This document shows positions 21,081-30,964 of a stretch of DNA of 64,000 nt, piece by piece (within the stretch, counting starts at the first letter, position 1; every line of letters begins with the position of its first letter). The stretch comes from Celoporthe dispersa (taxonomy: Eukaryota > Ascomycota > Sordariomycetes > Diaporthales > Cryphonectriaceae). A program made the position numbers and the translations under genes. Below the pieces are notes generated by a model that saw nothing but the letters and a program-made list of their open reading frames with translations, was not told the DNA's origin and searched no databases. The DNA lies in assembly GCA_016584495.1 (NCBI GenBank), contig WAID01000009.1, positions 3,906,001 to 3,970,000 of the forward strand. The letters run 5' to 3'.

Positions 21081-22509
21081 TTTTTTTTTCTTTCTCTTTC
21101 CTTTCTTGAATGGATTTGTACAATCACTACATCGGATCATCAACAGAGGGGAGGAACAAGGTTATCGCATTGCATCAATTTTTTTGAATTTGTTCCACGC
21201 GGAACTGAAAACCAGCAGTCGTCTGCTGTCCATTTGAGCTATGTCTCCACATCAGCATGTTAGGCGTTTGCTGGAGGCGAACGGGTTTGTTCATGAAGTC
21301 TTTTCCGGGCGGTAAATTACAAAAATGAGAGTAACGGGCTATTTTACTTTGCGGGGTCAAGAAAAAAAGAATTTATAATGTTATAATGTGTTTTGTATCT
21401 GTTCGTTGAAGGAAGGTTCCGTGCCTGGCATCAAGCTGAGAGAGACATGGAGTCACCTCTTCGTCTTGAGCCATTGTATAAGTGGCGGTCTTGTAATAAT
21501 CACAAGAAGCTGATGGGCTTGGGCATCCAGATGGCATTGTCATGATTGTCATTTGCAAGGGGCTGAGGTTTCATAATGTGAGGGAGGGGTAAGGCAGCAA
21601 AGCAACAGCACCCCCAGTCTCACTCACCATGGCAATAGCAATGCGTACAAACACATGTACAGCTATCATTGGGTAGCCAGAAGAGACTTGAGGGTGCTCG
21701 GCCGACGAGTTGGACCACACCATTGAATGATATCACCCTCGTTCAGCCTGTGTCACACACTACCTTTATATCAATTACAGTGCTAAGGCTCCTCGTACTG
21801 GCACCAAGTTCATTGGGTATTAATTACCGTATAAATAGCGGACCATGCCCAGCCTACTTTATCTATTGCCGAACACACACCACGTCGAACTTGCACAGCC
21901 TCGAAGGCCAGACGACAGCTCCCACGAGACATATAGTCAACACCACTCGCAACGACCATAAAGATCTAAACGATTTCCAGGCAGCCCGGAATCCGAGTAT
22001 CGCATCACCGGCCCAGAGTGAGCCTGCTGCCGCATCGCCAACTCCATATATTAATATTGCTCTGTTGGTTTTACTTGCTACCTCAACTGACCTGTTGATC
22101 TCCCTATTACATGTATATCATTTAGATCAGGCATGTCATACCCGAATTAATACAGCGACTCCCAAGGCGAGAACATGCGGTTATCCTACAAAGGAGTCAG
22201 AGCATCTACAACTAGACAGAGCCGAGAGACTGCATCGCATAATTGTTCCCATTCTGTCCAATGTCCACGAACGTGCCTGTGGAGCCTGAAGATTGGGCCC
22301 GAGACCTAGCTTAAGCTTGCGCGTAATTGCTAGGTCTGTCTCAGTAATTACATGCTGCACTGAGGCAGAGCCCGAGATAGGCGACTACTATAACAAGTAC
22401 CCTAGGTTCACCGCTCTTCGGCCACTTCCTGTCTTGTCCTAGATGAGAAGGGTCGCCTATATGTTATTAGTAGGCACTTTCCTGGTGCAAAACTCGCTCG
22501 TATTACGAC
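21081..22509. other. Gene-poor region
   Basis: 3' UTR of SOG2, then AT-richer DNA. A TATAAATAG box lies at 21830-21838. A TCGN5CGA word (the AflR consensus half-site pair) is at 21698-21708, expected by chance several times in a window this size. One 206-codon ORF is listed separately. Confidence 0.5.
21669..22289 (+). CDS. Hypothetical 206-residue ORF
   Basis: Not recognised. The ORF has one hydrophobic stretch of about 22 residues (INIALLVLLATSTDLLISLL) that could span a membrane, and Thr/Pro/His-rich flanks. The TATA-like box at 21830 falls inside it, so if that box is used the ORF is not transcribed whole. Codon use and composition do not resemble the neighbouring housekeeping genes. It may be a chance ORF or an orphan gene. 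Confidence 0.2.
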   Translation: MGSQKRLEGARPTSWTTPLNDITLVQPVSHTTFISITVLRLLVLAPSSLGINYRINSGPCPAYFIYCRTHTTSNLHSLEGQTTAPTRHIVNTTRNDHKDLNDFQAARNPSIASPAQSEPAAASPTPYINIALLVLLATSTDLLISLLHVYHLDQACHTRINTATPKARTCGYPTKESEHLQLDRAERLHRIIVPILSNVHERACGA

Positions 22510-23284
22510 ATGGACAATACAGCGTCAGCATTAGTTCAGCGTCTGGCGAAGCAGGCCGAGGGGCGTGTTGTGCTCGTCACAGGCGTGAATCATCTCCACC
22601 ACATCCGATTTGAAGATTATGATTTCCATTTGAGTCAGCGCTGTCTCTTGGCGAAATGGGACCAATGGCGCTGGATATTGCCTTTCTTGGTTAAACACAG
22701 GGCGGCGCCCTCTTCAAGAGGTGGTCAGCACATGGCCGGTTCAAGACAGCCAACATGTTATTCACCGTATCTCTGGAAAGATATGTAAAAAGCCATGGAT
22801 TGCTTACCTTCAGCGTTGAACCTAGAACGGTCATGACGAACATGGCTAAGAGCCGAGATATGCACTCGGATGTTGTCAGCTCTCTTGCATCGCTCCGTGT
22901 GTTTACCTTCTGCTGTCCTGGCCCAGAGGTCCTGTTCATAATACAACTGATGAGGTGCTAATCACGCTCGTTTCATAGGCGCGAGAGTCCGGCTTCATCT
23001 CCCTAGATGAAGGCGCAGCAATAATGGGCTATGCGGCCTTTCTGCCACTTGCGTCCTATGGCACGTTGTGTAGATTATTATATTACCGAGTTTCAGCTAA
23101 TTTAGGTCGCTCTGCTGCTCTTGTGTATTTACAGCTGATGATAATGGACCATACTTGATTGATTGCGCCATTGCAGATCCAAAGACTAATTACTACAGTC
23201 AGATATTGGGCAACGAGCCGTGTGGATGCGGAGATATTGTGGGACTTAGGTGAAAGGTTGGTTGGGCAGATATTTGGACCTTGA
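22510..23284 (+). pseudogene. Decayed short-chain dehydrogenase/reductase
   Basis: Pieces of an SDR protein appear in order but in different frames. The N-terminus has LVQRLAKQAEGRVVLVTG (first strand and TG of the cofactor motif) and SLGEMGPMALDIA. Next comes the region that should hold YxxxK, HGRFKTANMLFTVSL, where the catalytic Tyr is replaced by His, then GLLTFSVEPRTVMTNM (after the active site). The C-terminus has DNGPYLIDCAIADPKTNYYSQ and VDAEILWDLGERLVGQ. Roughly a hundred residues between cofactor and active-site segments are missing, and several frame changes and stops lie between pieces. Unlike the one-base homopolymer breaks elsewhere, this combines a deletion, a catalytic change and stops, so it is a genuine pseudogene. 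It sits in the gene-poor stretch before an AflR-like regulator. Confidence 0.7.
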
Positions 23285-24253
23285 TGGTGTAACTACACAT
23301 AGAGACCGAACACAAGCAGTAATGCCACGTCAAACAATGCCGGTATGGCTGGGATCTTTCTGTCATATGCGTTGCATTACGGCCCTAAATCAACCAACTT
23401 TTGACAAGACATGATGCAGTGATTCATCCATCTGTCCTATTCCTTTTTCCTCCAGTGATATTACTAGTGTAGCCTCTGTTATCTTGCTGCACTATTAAGT
23501 TTCTAGCTCAAGCCTGTGCCTGGGAGCATAGGATTTCTTTAGATAGAAAGCCTTATGCGTCTCTTCCGGGCCACAGCAGACAGGCGAAGCTTGGTACTAA
23601 GTACGGCTGCAGGCTCGCCTTGTTCATATCCCGGAAATATGGCCACAGAGGCATTTGTAGTCCATCTACAGCATCTTAGCGCTCACACTCTCACGCCCAT
23701 CTGCAGGTCTCCGGGGTTTCGATTTGAAAATGAACTAGGGATCTACACGGGGATACAAAAGTCGGGAATACTAAAACTTTCTCCCTGCCCTGGCTCAGAA
23801 TTCCCGACAAGCCTTTGCGCGAGGATGCCACGCACATCAATAGCGATGCGTTCTTATCTGACCTCACCCGTACCCAGAGGATGAGAAGGAGCACAGCATT
23901 GTCACGGCATGGGAGACAGTGACACTACCTTGGACCGGGTGTCATCCGCTTACTAGAGTGAATATCACACACGGGAATGATAAACAGAATTCAAGTGACA
24001 GAGACATATACTCTATGGCCGGGAGTATTTAAGCAAAACTCATACAGCTATTTAAGGGTCGTCCATTTTCCCCCTCCTTGAAGTAACAGCTTACTCCACA
24101 AGTTTTCCTGAGATACAAATAATACAATTCATTTCCTGGAAAACCTCAAAGGCTTGGTAGACCGGTTTGAAAAGACCCAAACGTCGACACATCACCAACG
24201 AGGCCTCCCTGGATATCTCGATCCCACACACTAGAGATTGATGCACAGGCTCT
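23285..24253. other. Promoter-side region of the AflR-like regulator
   Basis: AT-richer than neighbouring genes. ORFs of up to 109 codons have no recognisable content. No repeats or RNA genes seen. Confidence 0.5.
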
Positions 24254-25756
24254 TTGAATATCCAACACATGTTTTCTAGCTGGAAGCATGAGTTCAAGGG
24301 CGAAAGGTCTGTCTTGTCGGAGAGGCCCCAGATCTTTGACCCGGTGACGGCTAGGACGAGTGGGCCCCAAGCATGCAACCACTGCCGCGAAAGAAAGAGT
24401 AAATGTACAAGCGAGAAAGACGGGTGTGCACGCTGTAAGATATTGGCCCGAAGGTGCGTCTACCGCCCCAACAACAGGCAGGGACCCGAATCTAGGCGCC
24501 GCAGGAAAGCACAAACACCTGTGTCAAAAGAGAAGCAGCAAGCACCACAGAAGGGAGATGCAGCAGACAAAACTCCTCCTCGTCTCGAGACAGTCAGTCA
24601 AGCGCAACAACATGGACCTCAAATAGTAGCACATCGTAAACGTCTACTCCCACATCACCATCACCAATACCACCACCACCACCAACAACGACACCAACAA
24701 GAACAAGAACCGCCGGCCTTCAGTTCTACAACCTTGGACGGTGGTGAGGCCTACAACGATTTCGATTGGCTCAAACATGAGCAATTACTACATGCGGACA
24801 GTGGGGACGGAGATCTCTTTGATTTCACCACGGCGGGCCTCGCAATGGGAAGTGCGGCTTCGTTTTCTGGCCCAGTTGGCGCCATCAGCCCTGCACCGGC
24901 ATTCGAAACAACAGACTGCACTCTAGAGAGCCTGGTTCTTACAGTCGATACGGGTGTGGGACCATCCAGCAGGCTCAACTCAGCTTCGAGCCCCGGAGGC
25001 TCGGCTCCATCGATACCAGTGGACCTGGGTCTCTTTGGCACGCCCACATCTCAGGTGGCTCCAACAAAACAAGAGGCATTTTCCCCTGGTCTCCCTGTCA
25101 GAGCTCAGTATCCAGGAGTCGGACTTCAAGCTCAGAACGATAACCAGAACACCCAAATTGGAGTTCTGACTTTGATGAGGGAACCTACTCATCACTCATT
25201 ATTTACGGCTGATCCCACGCCCGAGCCGATTCCGACCTGCCAATGTCTACACCGAGTGGTCATCCTCATGGACGAGCTCGAATCAATAGTCATTGGCGAG
25301 ACAGTCAACTTTGCAGGCCTGGACAACGCTCTGGCTGCACACGAAGAAGCAGTCCGCCATGCCAATGCAATGCTTGCCTGCACTGCTTGCACTAGGCGTG
25401 TTGAGAACATGATAATTTTGACTTTCCTAGCGGACAGACTGTCTCGACTGTGCAGTCTGATCGCTACGGGGACAGGTTTTGTCAGCAGGACCACTGCAGC
25501 GTCCTTCCTGCCCAGACAGCAAAATCCACTTGCCTTCGGTTACTATGAGCTGGACTTGGAAGGAGAAGTCTCGGTGCTGATCCGTGGACTGCTCTGCATA
25601 CAGATGCGTCAGCTCCGGAGCTTGATCCAAAGACTACATGAAGTTGCGGCGCGCCTACAGTCAGACGCGATGAGCCGCCGACTGGTGGCGTCGGATGGTT
25701 TAATTAGTATGGCCCTGGAGAACATCTTAGCTCGAAGGAGCCCGCATACCAGTTGA
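24254..25756 (+). CDS. AflR-type Zn2Cys6 transcription factor
   Basis: Probable nuclear regulator of a secondary-metabolite cluster, 500 residues, one exon, intact. The Zn2Cys6 cluster at about residues 40-67 is CNHCRERKSKCTSEKDGCAR then CX6C (CX2CX6CX6CX2CX6C), followed by a basic linker (SRRRRKAQTP). A His/Gln-rich low-complexity segment (HHHHQYHHHHQQRHQQEQE) lies near residue 135. The AflR-family C-terminal domain runs from about 325 to the end: CQCLHRVVILMDELE, then a Cys/Leu-rich helix ending IILTFLADRLSRLCSLI, and the YYELDLEGEVSVLIRGLL helix. The first in-frame ATG is used; MFSSW, five codons on, is an alternative. Its only near neighbour is a dead SDR gene, so its target genes are not evident here. 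Confidence 0.85.
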   Translation: MNIQHMFSSWKHEFKGERSVLSERPQIFDPVTARTSGPQACNHCRERKSKCTSEKDGCARCKILARRCVYRPNNRQGPESRRRRKAQTPVSKEKQQAPQKGDAADKTPPRLETVSQAQQHGPQIVAHRKRLLPHHHHQYHHHHQQRHQQEQEPPAFSSTTLDGGEAYNDFDWLKHEQLLHADSGDGDLFDFTTAGLAMGSAASFSGPVGAISPAPAFETTDCTLESLVLTVDTGVGPSSRLNSASSPGGSAPSIPVDLGLFGTPTSQVAPTKQEAFSPGLPVRAQYPGVGLQAQNDNQNTQIGVLTLMREPTHHSLFTADPTPEPIPTCQCLHRVVILMDELESIVIGETVNFAGLDNALAAHEEAVRHANAMLACTACTRRVENMIILTFLADRLSRLCSLIATGTGFVSRTTAASFLPRQQNPLAFGYYELDLEGEVSVLIRGLLCIQMRQLRSLIQRLHEVAARLQSDAMSRRLVASDGLISMALENILARRSPHTS

Positions 25757-26729
25757 CGCGGATGGGCAGTGAGAAGATGACAATAGGGCCAGAGTGTGGT
25801 CTGAGGGAGCCCAGGATCGATCTGGAGAGGTTAGAGATGTTCTTGTTGTTTTTGAGGGAGAGCTGACTGAGATATATATATACGTTGCCATTGGGATCCA
25901 AAAGGTATCTGGACCAATATATCATTTCATTCTTTTATCATCTTTGTTTGTGAGCCATAGAATCAAAGGAAGAGAAGGCTGGATTATGAACCAGCCTGAC
26001 TTCGCAGTCTTGTAATGTTTGGACAGCTAGAGATTGATCATGTGGGAGATTGACTTGGCTTCTTGTCTAAAATTACAATATCCAGGCTGAATTGCATAGG
26101 TGTATTCCGACACAAGCTGCTATAATAATCCAAATCTAGGACTCACGTGAGTCTATCCGGCCTAGGCTGATTTCCTTCCTTATTCTAAAGGTAGGACGCT
26201 CCCTTCACAGGCTCCACCACATACTTTGATACTATCGCAGACAGGACATGAAGCCCGAGCTTCTGGAAGGCGAATGCGACTGCAAATATGAGCTAAAATT
26301 GAAGAGGTTCTTCGCTGACATCAATCTATCAACAAGATCATAGGGGCGTGGATCTACAAATCCATATATTATAGCATATATCAGATGTCCTCCCTCTGAA
26401 AGAATTTTGGAAAAGCAGATCTTCAGATCAGCGAATCATCAGATTTTGCCATTATCTCTAGGCAACTGAGTGGTTGATTAATCACTACTTAGACATTTAG
26501 TTGTCGGGTGGATATTCTCGTACTTGTGCAGTTTGTTCATGGACAGATGGGCATGGTCTTAAACAACATAAGGACAATGATGCTTGTCGCAGGTGAGGCA
26601 CAACAAAACATGTTAGTACTCTTCTCAGCCGCTTGCTCTAGGTAAACGCATGAGCAGAATTGGGTATTCAACATGTACTATACAAATAGTTAAGTTTCGG
26701 AGCCTCGTAAATCCGTCATCAATGGCTCG
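25757..26729. other. Gene-poor AT-rich spacer
   Basis: No gene, RNA or repeat recognised. It lies between the 3' ends of the regulator (plus) and the RNA helicase (minus). Confidence 0.5.
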
Positions 26730-29700
26730 CTACCAACTCTGAGATCTTCCTCCCGATGGTGCGCTGTGGTCGCGCGTCCTGTGGTCAGGGCTCCACAGCC
26801 GCCTGTCCATCTCACGATCTAAGCCCGACGCAGATCTATGACCCGCTCGTTCCGTGCGGTAGTCCAGACGCCCTCGTGAGCCCTGGCGAGGCTCAAATCG
26901 TCTGTGTGGGGCATGAGAAGAAATGGGATGCCTCCTCTGATACACCTCGTTCATTTTCCCATCATCCGATCTCGTGGGGTAATACCGCGATGTACCAGGC
27001 ACGGATCCGCCTGCTTCTCGGATTAGAATCCTGGCCAGCCCACCGGCCAGCTTCTCACGCAAGAGATCATCCGCAAACGACTTATCCTTGAGCAGATTAT
27101 TGAACGCAGCCTCGAGCATGAGATCCAGAGTCTGTCGGAAGGCTGCAACCTCGCTGGAGGCGGTCCGGCCATTGTGCCTCACCATGGGGCCGCCGGGCGT
27201 CACCGCTTTGGTATAGAACCGCAGCCAGCCATCCACCTCGAGGATGGGTCCAAGTTGGGAGAGCTGGCCGCTCAGGAGCAGCGCCATCAGGGGTGTCCCC
27301 ACGGTCGTATCCCGCAGGTTCATGCGGCCACCGTCGGCGGAAAGTGACAGGCTCGTGAATGTCAATACACGGTCGTTGTGGTCGAGCGAAGTTCCACTGT
27401 TGACTGAGGCTTGGTGTACAAAAGTGTGTTTCTCGCCGCGTGTACGGTACATCTGGCCTCGGCTTTGCATAGCGATGTTGGGGTACATTCCGGCGAACAA
27501 TAGAGCCTTGATGACTTCTTCGGAGTCTGAGTTCTCGTTCAACAGCTCTCCGCCATAGCGAAGACTGTTAGCAGAGCCGCTGCTGGTCTGGACAAGCCCG
27601 GACTGTTGTAATATCTCCTCGATCTGCCTGGCGGTCGATTCGATGCTCTTGAATGCGCCTCGGTGAATGAAATTCTCGTTGAAAATGTTGTAGGCCGCCT
27701 GGGGGCTGCTGCGACTTGAAACTTGACGGGCTCTGACAAAAGCCCTCAGGAGCATGATGTGGTCACTTTTGGAAGCCCCGGCAAACTTTCTTCTCGTGGC
27801 ATCAACCTCTCTTCTCTTCTCTAGAGGGCTAGCAAAGAGTGGGCGCTCATGGGCTGCTGCGCCGAGTATGATCATGGGATCCAAGCATCTGAAGATGACG
27901 CCGAGCACGATCATTTTTCCTAGAGATGGGTGTACTGGCAGAGATGCTAGGAGGCGGCCCAGCGGTGTCAGCCCTTCCTCTTCAGTGATCGCACCCAGTA
28001 TCGTGAGATCACGCAAGGCGGTATCGACTGCGGCGGGGGAAGGTGGCTCGATAGCCCCGGCCAGGAAGTCCCTTACGGGCATCTTGAAAGCTTGCGTCTT
28101 GACATCGAGGCATATTTCTTGTAGGTCTGAGCGGAGTAGCTCTGGCAGGCCAATGGCCCTCATCGACTCGCGCCGCGACCTGGTGAACAGGGCATAGTAG
28201 TTCCCATTCTGGACACGCCCGGCTCGTCCTGCTCGCTGCTTGGCGTTGGACTTGCTGACCCACGTGCACTGCAGCGCGGTGATGCGCCGCATCTGGTCGT
28301 ACCGCTTCTCCCGGCTCTTGCCAGTGTCCACGACGTATTGCACATCCGGAATCGTCACCGACGTTTCGGCGATATTGGTGCTGAGGATGATTTTCCTGCA
28401 TCCATCCGGCAGCGGGTCAAAAACAGTCTTCTGGCTGTCCGGGATGGAAGAGTGTAGCATGAAGACCTGGAAACGTTTGTCGTCGTTGAAGTTGACGCCT
28501 AGAGGGCTGTCGTCTCGCAGCATCTTGTCCAAGCTGACTATCTCGTCCAGCCCAGGGAGGAACACGAGAATCGCGCCAGTCTCCGTTGTCTTGACAATGT
28601 GGGCAATCGTCGTTGCAGCTAGACCCAAGGGCACGAGCGCATCGTCCTTGTTGTCTACCAGCGCATCGTCGTCCCCGGTGGCACTGGCTTGATTTTTCCA
28701 GTCAATGACGAACTCTTGTGTGGTTGAGTCTGGGTTCACTGGACCCTTGTTCAGTCCGCTCTGCTCTGCCTCCAGGTATTGAATCGTCTGTCGCTCCTGG
28801 GCTAGAAGCCGCAGATCCCTCTTGTCATACCCGTCTTCCAGCTCCTGGAGGATGTCTTCCAGATAGCGTTCTCTTACCGGGAATGTCCTCCCCGGTACAC
28901 TCAAGGTTGGACAGTTTGTTGGCTCGTCCAAGGGCAGACTATCTCTGAAGTATGCCGCGAAAAGCTCAGCATCTATCGTCGCACTCATCAGGACGACGTG
29001 GGGCACCTTTTGCCTTGTGCAACACGAGCAGCCATGGTTTTCTTGAGCATGATGAGGAGGAAGTCAATGATGATGTCCCTCTCGTGAACCTCGTCAATGA
29101 CTAGGTGAGAGACGCTATCGTAGACCTCATCCGGCGCATGCTGGAGCTGTTGTAACAGGATGCCAGTTGTACAGTAGACGATACTGCCACCTGGCTTTGG
29201 CAGCTTTGCATCAAATCGCACTTGGTAGCCGACGGTGTCCTGTAGCTTCTCGGCTCGCTCGTCTGCTACTCTCCTGGCCACCGACGTGGCTGCAATGCGG
29301 CGGGGCTGGGTGCAAATGACGTTGCAGGAAGCACCCGTCCCATCGTCGATGGCCTGGTCGAGCAGGATCTGGGGGACCTGAGTTGTCTTTCCACTGCCAG
29401 TTGCCCCAATGATGACACAGTAGATGTTATTCTGCACAATCTCTCGCACTTGAGGGGCATACTGGGTCATGGGTAATTCGGACCGAACATGGCGTAGCCG
29501 TTCCAAGTCGGTACGCGTCCGGTATTGATCGAGTTTCTCTCGCAATGCAGCCGACTTCGCAGCAAGCTGGGATCCTTTGAGAGTATGTCTCCGTCCCGAG
29601 TGTCGAGCAGCCTCACCATCAAGCTTGTCAGCGACCGCATCCTGCTTCGTTTGGTATTGGTTGGCGAAATTATGCAGCATCCTCATCTCTTGTAGACTCT

Positions 29701-30964
29701 GTGCGCTGATGGTTAGGTTGGCGGGCGGCAGCTTGCCGAGATACCTGCCGTTGCCAGCTTGCAACGCCTTGCTGAACTCTTTCAAAAGCTCTGGCTTTTT
29801 CTCGGCGACCGAGAGCGCGGCAACAAGATAGCCTATGCTTTGAGCACTCTTCTTGCCTCCGCTCTTGACCACCACCCTTGGGCCTATGGCGACACCGTCC
29901 AGCATCGACTGGCCCGCATAGCAATCCCCCCGTTCGCACGTTGTCTGTACCTCGACCTGGCCCACTTGCTCGCCAGAGTCTTTGCAGAAGTCGAAGAACT
30001 CTAGAGCGTTGGTAGCATTGAGAGCTGTCGAGTCCTTCACGACGAGTGAGTCTGTACCCTTCTTCAGGTGGTACGTCTCGGCCTGCCTTTTGAACTCGCG
30101 AGCCGCAGCGGCCTCGGCATGGTCCAAAGAACCGATGGCGCTGACAGTCACCTTGATGTCATGTTCAGGCATCTCGATGTTGACTATGTAGAAGCGACGG
30201 TGACGCTTGGACGAAAGCCTCGGGACGCAGCCGTAACGCGCTGCATAGTTGAAAACATCCAGAATCCCACTTTTTTCGTCTTTGACCTCCTTGTCGGTGA
30301 GCCGGGCTGGCGCCCAAGGCAATGTGAGCAACCCAGCATCATTCAGCTTCGCTAGAGCATGTAGGCACGCGGCATTGGTGGCTTGTCCCAGGGCTTTCCC
30401 ATCACCGTGTGCTACCAGCTCCTCTCGCTCGGGAAGTCGAACGGTAACGGTTGTGCGGATGTATCTCGTGTGGCTCTCTGGGTGCGACATCCGCGTCGTC
30501 TCTTTGGAATATTCCCCCTGTAGGAATTGAACGACCGACGCCAAAGCATCGAAGGGCTTTTTCAGCGCGTTGCAGGGCATCTGAGGGAAGTCTGTGTGCG
30601 TCGGTACCCGCAGCGTCCGCCCTAGCCTGCTCTCGCTGTATTCGAGCTCGACTAGCTCTTCGCCCAGACGGCCATGGTTGGGTTTCCTTGCTGGTCTCTT
30701 ATCTCTGTTCGGTGCGCCTCTGCCTTTCACGAAGTGGTTGTCCTTTGGCTTCCCGCGGGCCCTGCCTTGAGCAGCCGCCGGGGCATCGACATCCTTCTTG
30801 CCATGCTGACCTCGTCCAGACTGTTTTGCCCTGGACGGATGTGTCGGCTTGGTCTGGCGCGTGTTATGGAGTGCGGCCAGCGAGAGGAGGGATGGGGTCG
30901 CTCGTCTAAAGGTGAAGTATCGAAGTCGGCAGAGGGCGGTGTCGGGTCTATACGCCGTCGCCAA
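26730..30964 (-). CDS. DEAH-type RNA helicase (DHX36/DHX30-like)
   Basis: Large superfamily 2 RNA helicase, about 1,411 residues. The N-terminus is Arg-rich and acid-poor (YRPDTALCRLRYFTFRRATP) and may be a mitochondrial presequence. A basic linker and two dsRNA-binding-like segments follow. Helicase motifs: I GATGSGKTTQVPQ (about residue 520), Ia TQPRRIAATSVARRVADER, II DEVHERD, III LMSATIDAELF, IV ILVFLPG, V STNIAETSVTIP, VI QRAGRAGR; then HA2/winged helix (LSLPVHPSLGKM), OB-fold (DHNDRVLTFTSL) and a basic Arg/His/Ser tail. Motif II is DEVH rather than DEAH. One break: a base is missing at CCTTTT 29006-29011 between motifs II and III; one added base joins QGK to VPHVVLMSAT. There is no intron. 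Localisation is inferred. Confidence 0.92.

Noticed and set aside
21698..21708. TCGN5CGA AflR-type binding word
   Set aside because: Six fixed bases are expected to occur many times in 64 kb by chance; position alone is not evidence.
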